Positions 9,898 through 18,818 of a stretch of 64,000 nucleotides of DNA are shown here, in pieces. The DNA is taken from the NCBI GenBank assembly GCA_022482925.1, contig JAKVOG010000010.1, forward strand, positions 1-64,000, written 5' to 3'. The position numbers were made by a program, and so were the translations under genes. Origin of the DNA: Selenomonas sp. (GTDB lineage: Bacteria > Bacillota > Negativicutes > Selenomonadales > Selenomonadaceae). How positions within the stretch are numbered: position 1 is the first letter of the stretch; every line of letters begins with the position of its first letter. The notes under the pieces are model-generated. The model saw nothing but the letters and a program-made list of their open reading frames with translations, made no database searches and was not told the origin of the DNA.

Positions 9898-10125
9898 TTA
9901 AATAATCTCAACCGTGACTTTTGTGTTCTCCCGGGTGGCCGCGGCTTTGACCACGGTACGCAGTGCTTTCGCAATACGACCCTGACGCCCGATGACCTTA
10001 CCCATGTCATCCTCGGCAACATGAAGTTCCAGCACGGTCTGCTGGCCTTCCTGCTTTTCATCGACAACGACGGCCTCGGGATGATCCACTAAGGATTTGG
10101 CGATAACTTCAACAAGTTCTTTCAT
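9898..10125 (-). CDS. khpA: KH-domain RNA-binding protein KhpA
   Basis: 75-aa KH protein with the GKVIGRQGRIAKALRTVV helix-GxxG-helix motif (GRQG loop), family of KhpA/YlqC, which works with KhpB/EloR in RNA binding and cell-size control in Firmicutes. The start ATG 10125 has GAAAGAGG upstream; six further N-terminal residues are possible but less likely. It follows rpsP by 23 bases. Confidence 0.93.
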   Translation of the reverse strand: MKELVEVIAKSLVDHPEAVVVDEKQEGQQTVLELHVAEDDMGKVIGRQGRIAKALRTVVKAAATRENTKVTVEII

Positions 10126-10148
10126 GTCGTAGCCTCTTTCCAATTAAC

Positions 10149-10418
10149 TTAGTTTTTCTTTGCTTCAGCAAACTTAGCCATGATGCCCTGCTTGCTGAGG
10201 AGATTTTTAACGGTATCGGTCGGCTGAGCACCTTTGTTCATCCAATCAAGAACCTTAGCTTCGTCAATGTTGACAACTGCCGGCTGCTTGGACGGATCGT
10301 AGTTACCGAGAACCTCGATAAAACGGCCATCACGCGGAGCACGGGAATCAGCGACAACAACGCGATAGAACGGATTCTTCTTTGCACCCATACGGTTCAA
10401 ACGAATCTTTACTGCCAT
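10149..10418 (-). CDS. rpsP: 30S ribosomal protein S16
   Basis: 89-aa S16, full length, with [40 protein letters not shown] and the [14 protein letters not shown] end that are diagnostic. Start behind AAAGGTGG. It heads the khpA-ylqD-rimM-trmD gene string and lies 38 bases after ffh, so it may be cotranscribed with ylxM-ffh. Confidence 0.98.
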   Translation of the reverse strand: MAVKIRLNRMGAKKNPFYRVVVADSRAPRDGRFIEVLGNYDPSKQPAVVNIDEAKVLDWMNKGAQPTDTVKNLLSKQGIMAKFAEAKKN

Positions 10419-10456
10419 GAAAATTCACCACCTTTCAAAAGTGAACTAAACTTTAT

Positions 10457-11846
10457 TCAATGCATGAACGGCATCTTGGGGAAGCCCCCGCCGAGTCCGC
10501 CCAGACCACCAAGGCCGGGGAACCCTTTCTTGCCCTTCTGCATCTTTTTCATTTTCTTCATCATCTTCTTCATCTCACCGAACTGCTTCAGGAGCTTGTT
10601 GACATCCTGAACACGGGTACCGGAGCCAAGCGCAATACGCTTGCGGCGGCTGCCGTTGACGAGACCGATGTCGGCCCGTTCCTGCGGTGTCATGGATTTG
10701 ATGATGGCTTCGATCTGGCGCATTTCCTTGCCGTCGAGATCGAGATCCTGGCCTTCGAGCTGCTTCTTAAGACCGCCCATACCTGGGATCATGCCGAGGA
10801 TGCTTTCCAGCGAGCCAAGTTTCTTGACCTGCTGCATCTGATTGAGGAAGTCATCAAGGGTGAACTCATCCTTGCGGAGCTTCTTCTCCATCTTCTTGGC
10901 TTCTTCCATGTCAAAGGTCTGCTGTGCCTTCTCGACCAGCGAGAGCACATCGCCCATGCCAAGGATTCGGGAAGCCATGCGGTCCGGATGGAACGGCTGA
11001 AGTGCTTCCAGCTTCTCGCCAAGACCGACGAACTTGATCGGTACATTGGTGACGGCTTTGACTGAGAGTGCCGCACCACCGCGGGCATCACCATCAAGCT
11101 TCGTCATGACCACACCATCGAGGCCAAGGCTTTCATTGAAGCTCTGGGCCACATTGACGGATTCCTGACCGGTCATCGCATCGACAACCAGCAGAATCTC
11201 ATGCGGCCGAACCTCGGACTTGATGTCCCGCAGTTCCTGCATCAGCTTCTCGTCAATCTGCAGACGACCGGCCGTATCAATGATAATGACATCATTGGCA
11301 TGCGACTGCGAATAATCGATGGACGATTTGGCGATAGTCACTGCATCGGTCCCGGTCTCCATCGTGAAGACCGGCAGCTCGAGCTGCTTACCAACTACCT
11401 GCAACTGCTTGATAGCAGCCGGACGATAGATATCGCAGGCTACCAGCAGCGGATGCTTGCCCTGCTTCTTGAGTGCAAGGCCAAGCTTGCCGGCAGACGT
11501 CGTCTTGCCGGCGCCCTGCAGACCGACCATCATGATGATTGTCGGCGGATTCGGGCTCATATTGATACGGCTCTGCGTTCCCTCCCATGAGGTTCGTGAG
11601 CTCTTCATCAACGATCTTGATGACGACCTGAGCCGGTGTCAGCGTTTCCAGGATATCCTGGCCGATGGCCCGTTCTTTGACCGTCTTGATGAACTGTTTG
11701 ACTACCTTGAAGTTGACGTCGGCCTCAAGAAGGGCCATCCGCACTTCGCGCATGGCGTCATTGACATCATCCTCCGTCAACTTGCCATGGCCGCGCAGTT
11801 TCTTGAACGTCTCCTGCAGGCGGTCGGATAAACTTTCAAATATCAA
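10457..11846 (-). CDS. ffh: Signal recognition particle protein Ffh, frameshifted
   Basis: SRP54 GTPase that binds signal sequences and 4.5S RNA. N domain MIFESLSDRLQETFKKLRGH; G domain with GLQGAGKTTSAGKLG (P loop), DTAGRLQIDEKLM, TKLDGDARGGAAL; methionine-rich M domain ending in a Gly/Phe/Met-rich tail (GGLGGLGGGFPKMPFMH). One extra G near 11585 splits the frame after ELTNLMGG; the corrected protein is about 462 aa. Ffh is essential, so the break is almost surely a sequence error. The start overlaps ylxM by four bases. Confidence 0.96.
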
Positions 11847-12205
11847 ATCGATACCTCCTGACCGTGCCCCAGGAATGGTGCCAGTCGGCCAAGGACCTCG
11901 TCCACAGCCGCTTCATTCCCCGGCTGTCTAAGTCCTTCGATGGATTCATATACCTTTGCCAGCGCCTGCCGTTCCACCTGATAGCGGTGAGCAAGCCCCA
12001 GCTTCTCCTCATACGATGCCATCGCCTTCTCAGATCGATGGATATTGTCGTAGACCGCCTGCCGGGATATTCCCAGCTCCTCGCCGATCTCCGACAGGGA
12101 GAAATCTTCAAACAGGTGCATGCGCAGACATTCCTGCTGCTTTTCAGTCAAAAGAGCCCCATAAAGGTCAAACAAAGCCGACAAATATAAGAACTGCTCC
12201 ATCAT
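11843..12205 (-). CDS. ylxM: YlxM/p13-like sigma-70 region 4 helix-turn-helix protein
   Basis: 120-aa DNA-binding-like protein usually encoded just before ffh, thought to affect SRP function or expression. The motif LFDLYGALLTEKQQECLRMH followed by LSEIGEELGISRQAVYDNIH is typical. Start 12205 is set by AGGTGA six bases upstream; the longer upstream reading runs through the promoter. It overlaps ffh (ATGA). It is preceded by a consensus promoter inside an inverted repeat. Confidence 0.92.
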   Translation of the reverse strand: MMEQFLYLSALFDLYGALLTEKQQECLRMHLFEDFSLSEIGEELGISRQAVYDNIHRSEKAMASYEEKLGLAHRYQVERQALAKVYESIEGLRQPGNEAAVDEVLGRLAPFLGHGQEVSI

Positions 12206-12230
12206 GCCTATCACCTGTTCATCACATAAT

Positions 12231-12308
12231 AAGTGCCAAGGCTTTTTCCTTGACATTGCTATTATACCGAAGCATAGTCGCACTGTCAAGCATTTTTCCT
12301 TGGCACTT
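12231..12308 (-). promoter_or_regulatory. ylxM-ffh promoter flanked by inverted repeats
   Basis: On the minus strand TTGACA (12284-12289), 17-bp spacer, TATAAT (12261-12266): a perfect consensus promoter. It is embedded in an 11-bp perfect inverted repeat, AAGTGCCAAGG at 12298-12308 (minus strand) and its complement at 12231-12241, with a second nested pair (CTTGACA / TGTCAAG) inside and the same AAGGAAAAA string near both arms. The layout looks like a two-site operator around the promoter, or a hairpin leader. Confidence 0.8.
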
Positions 12309-12317
12309 TCATTTCAA

Positions 12318-13399
12318 TCAGATTTTCACATACTCAGAGCTCATCTCAAGGATGGTTTGACCGTTGCCTTCCAATAATGTGGCAAAATCATGGGCCGTCC
12401 CCAGGAAGTCCACATCCACCGTCATATTGCCAAAGCTCGTGCTGCGGACAAAGACGTGATTGACCCCGGCCAGCCCTCCAGATACTGGGTCGCGGCACTG
12501 ATGCTGCCCAGTTTCCCGCCTGTGACTATCAGCGTCAGGTGCTGCTCCGGATTGGCCGCCTTATTCAGCGCCGCCGAGGCTACCGCCTCCGGAATATCCT
12601 CAGCAGCTGCGGTCACAGCCTCCTGCAGGGCATTCGGGCCGCGGCGCTCAGACTTGCCCGTGAAATTGCCGGAATAAACCAGCTCACCGGTATTCACATT
12701 CATCATGCGAACCGCCACCGTTACCCAGGCCTTTTTCAGATTCTGGAAGCCCGGCACAGCGGCATAGTCAGCCATACTGCCAACTGCCTTATTGACCTGC
12801 GCCGTCACCAGATAATCCATCGGAAACTGACTGGTCAGCGACTGCCGAAGCGCCGTGTCACCGGACCAGTCCGCCGACAGCAGCCGCTTGCGGATAGAGG
12901 CACCAAGCTGGTCCGTATCAACCAGCCGGGTGAAGCCCTGCTCGCGCAGACCGGCTGTCACCACATTCTCCAGGTCTGCATAGCGGATACCATCCTGGTC
13001 CATTGCCACCACAGCTACCCGAGGATCCTGCATATTGGCACCGACCACGGCCTTCTTCTGCGCATAGCTGCCCAGTGCCGCACTGAGCTTCTGCTCCTGC
13101 ACATCCGCCCGGATCTTCACGGTATAGATACCATTCGCCTTCCCGGACTCAAGCACCTCATAGCTCTTGATATAGCCCTCAGCCTGCGCATAGACCCGGT
13201 CATTGATGAGCCGGTAGTTCTGGACATAGCTGCGGCTGTCCACCATCACACCGACCTGCTGCTCGATGGCCTGCCGCATCGCCTGATGCAGTGCGCTGCG
13301 CTCCGACCCGCCCTGTCCGCTCACGGTAACCGTCGCCGCCAGACACGCCGGGGACAGTAATAGCCAGACGCAGCCTGCCAGAATCACATTCCGCCACAT
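12318..13399 (-). CDS. Secreted FlgT-like protein of unknown function, frameshifted
   Basis: About 360 aa with an N-terminal signal peptide (MWRNVILAGCVWLLLSPACLAA). The first domain, TVTVSGQGGSERSALHQAMR then AIEQQVG and AEGYIKSYEVL, resembles the N-terminal domain of flagellar assembly protein T and related periplasmic proteins. The frame breaks near 12478 at QYLEG (one G lost); the other frame continues LAGVNHVFVRSTSFGNMTV and stops at 12318. No flagellar genes are nearby. It could be a periplasmic or outer-membrane-associated structural protein. No catalytic motif recognised. Confidence 0.7.
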
Positions 13400-13483
13400 T
13401 CACATCGCCCCTCTCCACAACCTGCAGATTACATTCTACTTTTAGTATCCTGCATCCGGGCAATCCTGTCAATTATAAACAGA

Positions 13484-13936
13484 TTAGCTTTCGCCAGAAC
13501 CTGGAATCAAATTCTGATGTATCTGCCGCATCATCGTCTCCAGTTGGCGGCGTTCGGATGCCGACAGCGCGGCCAAAGCCCGCTGCCGATGTCCGACTAC
13601 CACCGCTGAGATCTGCTCACAGATCTGCTGACCTTTATCCGTCAAACGGATGAACTTGCCACGGCTGCCGGGCCGCAGTTCCCGGGCAATGATGCCTTTC
13701 TTCTCCATCTTCGTCAATGTCTTTGAGATGGCCGCCGGCTCTACTCCAAGATACTCAATCAGCACAGCCTGAGAACAGCTCTTACGATGCAGGATCAGAT
13801 TCATCACAGTCCACTCTGAGCTGTACACACCATAATCGGATATGGCCTGATTCAGCGTCTTGGAAAACGCCCGCACTGTTTGATATAGCTGATGAATCAT
13901 ACGATTATCATCTGCATCCGCCCAACATTCTGTCAT
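13484..13936 (-). CDS. MarR family transcriptional regulator
   Basis: 150-aa winged-helix regulator with SEWTVMNLILHRKSCSQAVL, GVEPAAISKTLTKMEKKGII and the wing ARELRPGSRGKFIRLTDKG. Starts behind AGGAGGAAG, four bases after the MFS gene stop, so the two are cotranscribed. It probably represses its own operon at the paired TTAACTAGTTAA palindromes upstream of the MFS gene and releases on binding a small molecule; ligand unknown. Confidence 0.9.
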   Translation of the reverse strand: MTECWADADDNRMIHQLYQTVRAFSKTLNQAISDYGVYSSEWTVMNLILHRKSCSQAVLIEYLGVEPAAISKTLTKMEKKGIIARELRPGSRGKFIRLTDKGQQICEQISAVVVGHRQRALAALSASERRQLETMMRQIHQNLIPGSGES

Positions 13937-13940
13937 AATC

Positions 13941-15137
13941 TCACTTCCTCCTGTCTATTCCCGATTTCAAGATTCCATTTCCGTGACCGGAAAAACGCTG
14001 AAGTATGCCGAACACGAGGAAAAGTCCCATAATACCAGCCACATACCAGTACATCGCAATATAACCGATGGTACCAGCTACCCCGCCCAACACGAGGATT
14101 CCTGTACTGGTACCGATATCCAGCATATTATAAAACGTCGCACTTGCGGCACTGCGCCGATCAGCCCGTACTACATTAATCATCCAGGTCATCAGTGCCG
14201 GCAGCAGCAGCCCTGCCCCCAGGCCATAGAATACCGATGCGCCAAGCAGCAGCGTCAGGCTCTTTGCCTGAATGATGAGCAACAGCGCAGCCAGATAAAG
14301 CACTGCTCCCGGCATCACAACCGCAAAGGCCCCTTTCTGATCGAGCAGGCGCCCGCCGAACGGCCGAGAAATAAAGATGAAGCAAGTTCCCACAATGAAG
14401 AACAGCCCCGCACTCTCAATGCCAGCTTCGCTGGCCATCATCGCAATGAAGGTGTTGACGCTGCCATAAGCTGCACCGAACAGGATAGTAAGTACAGCCG
14501 GAGCCCCTGTCCCCGCCTCATACAGACGATTCCGAATAGAGGAATGGATGGCCGGGACCGGCAAATCCGCCTGTTCCGGCCGGGTATGGCAGGCCCTGGC
14601 TGTGCCGATTGCCAGCAGAGTCAACACCCCGGAACACAGAAACAAGGCTGTCGGACTGATATCCGTCAACAGGACCAGACCAAAGGCCGGAGCCATTGCC
14701 ATCGCCACCGTACTACCCAGGCCGAAATACCCGATGCCCTCGCCACGACGGGCCGCCGGTATCGCATCCGCTGCCATAGCGGCAGCAAACGTCGTACTAA
14801 GCCCAAAACCAAAACCATGAATAACCCGGGCTGCGATGATAAGACCGATTGAAGGGAACACCGCATATCCGATAGTCGCCAGAATTGACAAGATTAGTCC
14901 GACATACAGGCACTTCCGCTTCCCGAAAGCCCTGACCCCCGTATCCGTAAACAATCGGATAAAGATTGCGGAATAACCAAATACACCACCGATCACTCCT
15001 ATTTCCGTTCCAGTGGCCCCTATATCAGATGCATAGATTGGCAATGTCGGCAGCAGGAAGTGGAACCCCGCAAACAACAGCCCATTCGTCAATACCAGCG
15101 CAACAAAATCCCGAGTCCAAAGTCTTTCCTTTTCCAT
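13941..15137 (-). CDS. MFS drug-type exporter
   Basis: 398-aa major facilitator with 12 predicted membrane segments (for example LVLTNGLLFAGFHFLLPTLP). Between segments 2 and 3 it has GYSAIFIRLFTDTGVRAFGKR in the loop-motif position; GFGFGLSTTFAAAMAADAIP follows further on. First gene of a two-gene unit with marR, which suggests efflux of the compound sensed by MarR. Substrate cannot be deduced from sequence. Confidence 0.88.
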   Translation of the reverse strand: MEKERLWTRDFVALVLTNGLLFAGFHFLLPTLPIYASDIGATGTEIGVIGGVFGYSAIFIRLFTDTGVRAFGKRKCLYVGLILSILATIGYAVFPSIGLIIAARVIHGFGFGLSTTFAAAMAADAIPAARRGEGIGYFGLGSTVAMAMAPAFGLVLLTDISPTALFLCSGVLTLLAIGTARACHTRPEQADLPVPAIHSSIRNRLYEAGTGAPAVLTILFGAAYGSVNTFIAMMASEAGIESAGLFFIVGTCFIFISRPFGGRLLDQKGAFAVVMPGAVLYLAALLLIIQAKSLTLLLGASVFYGLGAGLLLPALMTWMINVVRADRRSAASATFYNMLDIGTSTGILVLGGVAGTIGYIAMYWYVAGIMGLFLVFGILQRFSGHGNGILKSGIDRRK

Positions 15138-15166
15138 AATGATTCACATTCCTCTTTCTCAGCTAC

Positions 15167-15204
15167 ATTAACTAGTTAATATTCGTTGTAAATTAACTAG
15201 TTAA
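15167..15204 (-). promoter_or_regulatory. Tandem MarR-type operators over the MFS-marR promoter
   Basis: Two perfect 12-bp palindromes TTAACTAGTTAA at 15168-15179 and 15193-15204, centres 25 bp apart. On the minus strand they cover a likely -35 TTAACT (15199-15204), 17-bp spacer and -10 TATTAA (15176-15181), so a bound repressor would block RNA polymerase. The nearest candidate regulator is the MarR protein of the same unit. Confidence 0.82.
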
Positions 15205-15289
15205 CTTTATCCTTAGGCCATTATATTCTTTTATTTTGCAACAGTCAATTAAAGCTTAGACCAACGGTTAGCCAATCATACACAACTAA

Positions 15290-15329
15290 CAAAAAGAGAC
15301 CTTGAAATCATCAAGATTTCAAGGTCTCT
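15290..15329 (-). terminator. Terminator of tRNA-Ala
   Basis: Perfect 15-bp stem AGAGACCTTGAAATC with its complement, 5-base loop, followed on the minus strand by TTTTT. It begins 15 bases after the tRNA 3' end. Confidence 0.9.
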
Positions 15330-15343
15330 GTTCGTATCAATAT

Positions 15344-15419
<76 letters not shown>

Positions 15420-15548
15420 ATATTGGCTGTTGAACAGAACAACGCTGTCAACATGTAATATTATAAGGGGTCCCCCATTCCTTGTCAACACTTTTTTTCA
15501 AAAACAATAAACCATCTAAAGTAGCTCATTCTCCAACCAAAGAGCGGT

Positions 15549-15961
15549 TTATTCTCCCAATATCCGATCCAGCTGAATTGTAACATCTGATAATGTTTCA
15601 TAAGGAAATATATGATAATAGCTGTCACCTGACAGCATAGCAGAAAGTTGAGTCTCAGACTTCCGGTAGAATATATAGACTGGCTTATCGAACCGTTCCG
15701 CATAGGCCAGTTCATAACCGACTCCCAATGACGGACACGTACATTCCGCAATGACCAGATCGCTTTCTCTCAACCAGGCAGTATCCTGCTCATAGATCGC
15801 ACGATCTTTAACGCCCTGTTCCTTGGCCGCCAGATTCAGATCACCAACATGCTCGGTCAGTACCCTGTCTGTGCGCTGAATATATTGGATAATCTGTCGA
15901 TACAAAGCAGCATCCCCCGGCCACCGCGGATTGAGCCAGCAAAATATACCTTTTTATTCAT
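15549..15961 (-). CDS. DNPH1/Rcl-like deoxynucleoside monophosphate N-hydrolase, frameshifted
   Basis: Nucleoside 2-deoxyribosyltransferase superfamily, about 137 aa. The sequence KVYFAGSIRGGR, VLTEHVGDLN, ESDLVIAECTCPSLGVGYEL (catalytic Glu in GYEL) and KPVYIFYR resembles animal DNPH1 (Rcl), which hydrolyses 5-hydroxymethyl-dUMP and related nucleotides. The ATG at 15961 has GGAGG seven bases upstream, but the frame breaks near 15915 where one G of a G run is missing; the remainder alone would start at TTG 15905. A nucleotide-pool cleaning role is likely; a deoxyribosyltransferase is the alternative. Confidence 0.8.
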
Positions 15962-16012
15962 TATGGACCTCCCTGACCAGATTTTATTAAAAACAGCAAA
16001 ACAAAATACTCA

Positions 16013-16043
16013 AAAGGCCAGAGTATAGCGTACCCCGGCCTTT
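16013..16043 (-). terminator. Terminator of the rfbACB operon
   Basis: AAAGGCC / GGCCTTT stem with a partly paired interior, seven bases past the rfbB stop, followed on the minus strand by TGAGTATTTTG. Confidence 0.6.
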
Positions 16044-16049
16044 AATATA

Positions 16050-17093
16050 TCAGATTTTGGAGAACTCCAGCGTCGAACGGTTGCTGTACATGCGATCATA
16101 GTAGGTCTGATAATCCCCACTGATGATGCCCATCCACCAGTCACGGTTATCCAGATACCACTGTACAGTCTCTTTGATGCCATCCTCGAATTTCGTTTCC
16201 GGCAACCAGCCCAGTTCTTCATGGATCTTGGTCGGATCGATCGCATAGCGGCGGTCATGGCCCTTACGATCCGTCACGTACTCAATCTGATCTTCACTCT
16301 TGCCCAGCTGCTTCAGGATCGTCTTCACGACATCGATATTGGCGCGTTCATTATGCCCACCGATGTTGTAAACTTCTCCTACGCGTCCCTTATGCAGGAT
16401 TAAGTCGATAGCTGCACAGTGATCCTTAACAAACAACCAGTCGCGGACGTTGCGCCCATCGCCATAGACTGGCAATTTCTTGTCCGACAGTGCATTGATA
16501 ATCATGAGCGGGATCAGCTTCTCCGGAAAATGGAATGGCCCATAGTTATTCGAGCAACGGGAAATCGTCACCGGAATCTTGTACGTCCGATGATAAGCCA
16601 TCACCAGCAGATCAGCCGAAGCCTTGGATGCCGAGTACGGACTGGACGTATGAAGATTCGTCGTCTCCGTAAAGAACAGGTCCGGCCGATCAAGCGGCAG
16701 ATCACCATAGACTTCATCTGTCGATACCTGATGATAACGGTCAATGCCATATTTGCGGCAGGCATCAAGCAGGATGCTGGTGCCGATGATATTCGTCTGC
16801 AGGAATACTTCCGGATTCTCGATGGAGCGGTCAACATGCGACTCAGCGGCAAAATTAACGATGATATCTGGTTTTTCCTGCTCAAACAGTTTATAGACTG
16901 CCTGACGGTTAGCAATATCACCACGGACAAATTTGAATTTTTCCTTGGTCATCGCTTTAGCCAAAGTCTCCATATTGCCAGCATAAGTCAGTTTATCATA
17001 GCAGATAATCCGATCTGCCGGATGCTTTTTCAGCATGTAGTAAATGAAATTGGCGCCAATGAAGCCGGCGCCGCCAGTAACAACAATATTCAT
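16050..17093 (-). CDS. rfbB: dTDP-glucose 4,6-dehydratase
   Basis: 347-aa short-chain dehydrogenase family enzyme, second step of dTDP-rhamnose synthesis. The NAD-binding start MNIVVTGGAGFIGANFIYYM, the STDEVYGDL segment with catalytic Asp-Glu, and the YSASKASADLL Tyr-x-x-x-Lys motif are present. Start 17093 is preceded by GGGGGGAC. Last gene of rfbA-rfbC-rfbB. Confidence 0.97.
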   Translation of the reverse strand: MNIVVTGGAGFIGANFIYYMLKKHPADRIICYDKLTYAGNMETLAKAMTKEKFKFVRGDIANRQAVYKLFEQEKPDIIVNFAAESHVDRSIENPEVFLQTNIIGTSILLDACRKYGIDRYHQVSTDEVYGDLPLDRPDLFFTETTNLHTSSPYSASKASADLLVMAYHRTYKIPVTISRCSNNYGPFHFPEKLIPLMIINALSDKKLPVYGDGRNVRDWLFVKDHCAAIDLILHKGRVGEVYNIGGHNERANIDVVKTILKQLGKSEDQIEYVTDRKGHDRRYAIDPTKIHEELGWLPETKFEDGIKETVQWYLDNRDWWMGIISGDYQTYYDRMYSNRSTLEFSKI

Positions 17094-17106
17094 ATAAGTC
17101 CCCCCA

Positions 17107-17667
17107 TTATTTTCCGTATACAAAGTTCAGATTCGTACGCTCTTTCAGCAGCGGTGCCTTGACATCCTTATCGGACAGAATGACTGGCTGGATTGGCCAC
17201 TCCACACCGATATCCGGATCATCCCAACGAATATTGCCATCGCACTCCGGCGCATAGTAATTATCCGCCTTGTACTGGACTTCGACGTCATCCGTCAGCG
17301 TAATGAAGCCATGGGCAAAGCCACGCGGGATGAACAGCTGCTTCTTGTTCTCAGCCGACAGTTCCACGCCAACCCACTGTCCATACTGTGGCGAGCCCTT
17401 ACGAATATCTACTGCTACATCAAAAATCGTACCACGGGTCGCACGCAGCAGCTTGGCCTGACACTTTGGATTAAGCTGATAATGCAGACCACGCATGGTT
17501 CCCTTCTGTGCGGAAAACGACTGGTTATCCTGAACGAAGTCTACCTTAATGCCGGCTTCTTCCATCTTGTGCTGCGACCAGCTCTCCATGAACCAGCCAC
17601 GGGCATCCCCGAACACCTTCGGCTCCAGGACAAAAACGCCCTTCAATTTAGTTTCTGTTGCTTTCAT
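17107..17667 (-). CDS. rfbC: dTDP-4-dehydrorhamnose 3,5-epimerase
   Basis: 186-aa cupin-fold epimerase, third step of dTDP-rhamnose synthesis. Motifs: PKVFGDARGWFMESW, QDNQSFSAQKGTMRGLHYQL (with the catalytic His), IPRGFAHGFITLTD and YKADNYYAPECDGNIRWDDP. Complete. Thirteen bases separate it from rfbB. Confidence 0.97.
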   Translation of the reverse strand: MKATETKLKGVFVLEPKVFGDARGWFMESWSQHKMEEAGIKVDFVQDNQSFSAQKGTMRGLHYQLNPKCQAKLLRATRGTIFDVAVDIRKGSPQYGQWVGVELSAENKKQLFIPRGFAHGFITLTDDVEVQYKADNYYAPECDGNIRWDDPDIGVEWPIQPVILSDKDVKAPLLKERTNLNFVYGK

Positions 17668-17693
17668 TGCAATATATTCCCCCTGAATTCCCC

Positions 17694-18569
17694 TTATTTC
17701 TCGTCGATCATCTGCTGCAAATATTTACCATATTCATTCTTGGCCAATGGCTTTGCCAGGCGCAGGACCTGCTCTGCATCGATATACCCCATGCGATAGG
17801 CAATCTCCTCCACACAGGCAATTTTGAGACCCTGACGGGCCTGGATTGTACGCACAAATGATCCCGCATCCAGCAGCGACTCATGCGTCCCCGTATCCAG
17901 CCAGGCATACCCGCGGCGCATTTTCTCGACCTGCAGTCTGCCCTCTTCCAGATATACTTTATTGACGTCCGTGATCTCAAGTTCTCCACGTGGCGATGGC
18001 TTGATTGTCCTGGCAATATCCACGATATCTTTATCATAAAAATAAAGCCCCGTCACGGCATAATTGGACTTTGGTTGAGCCGGCTTCTCTTCCAGACTCA
18101 AAGCCTTGCCCTCCTGATCAAATTCAACAACACCATAGCGTTCCGGATCTGATACATAATAAGCAAAGACCGTAGCCCCCTTATCGGCAGCTGCCGCCCG
18201 CTGCATGGATTTCGCCAGATCCGAACCATAAAAGATATTATCTCCCAGCACCAGTGCACAAGCTTCTCCATGAATGAAGGATTCTCCTATCAGGAATGCC
18301 TGTGCCAATCCATCCGGACTCGGCTGAATCGCATAAGAGATATGAATGCCCAGCTGACTGCCATCGCCGAGCAGTCCGGCAAAGAGTTCTTTGTCCTGTG
18401 GTGTCGTAATGATCAGAATATCATTAATCCCTGCCAACATAAGCGTACTAAGCGGATAGTATATCATTGGTTTGTCGTAAATCGGCATCAGCTGTTTCGA
18501 GACCACCTTCGTCAATGGATAAAGACGCGTTCCCGAGCCGCCTGCCAAAATGATTCCCTTCTTAATCAA
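17694..18569 (-). CDS. rfbA: Glucose-1-phosphate thymidylyltransferase
   Basis: First enzyme of dTDP-sugar synthesis, 291 aa. It has [19 protein letters not shown] (nucleotide-binding loop), [31 protein letters not shown] and YGVVEFD. I place the start at TTG 18569 because GGAGGTGAG precedes it and the family starts with this KKGIILAGG segment; the longer reading adds 19 unlikely residues. The gene opens the rfbA-rfbC-rfbB unit; a TATAAT-like -10 lies at 18609-18614 without a good -35. Confidence 0.96.
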   Translation of the reverse strand: MIKKGIILAGGSGTRLYPLTKVVSKQLMPIYDKPMIYYPLSTLMLAGINDILIITTPQDKELFAGLLGDGSQLGIHISYAIQPSPDGLAQAFLIGESFIHGEACALVLGDNIFYGSDLAKSMQRAAAADKGATVFAYYVSDPERYGVVEFDQEGKALSLEEKPAQPKSNYAVTGLYFYDKDIVDIARTIKPSPRGELEITDVNKVYLEEGRLQVEKMRRGYAWLDTGTHESLLDAGSFVRTIQARQGLKIACVEEIAYRMGYIDAEQVLRLAKPLAKNEYGKYLQQMIDEK

Positions 18570-18818
18570 AAGAAGCTCACCTCCGTTGTTATATCGTATC
18601 AATACTATATTATACAACAAAAACATACGATTTTCCTCTTTTTCTATATTTTGCTATCCATCTCGAAGAATTGCACCTGAAAAATGACGATAATGGACCG
18701 AATTCCCCGCCTCCGGTTCTGCTTGCTGTCTGAAAAATTCAAACTATTCCTTTTCCCGCAAGAATTTTTATTGTATAATAAATACAGATCAACCAACCTA
18801 GACTAACAGGAGATCATT

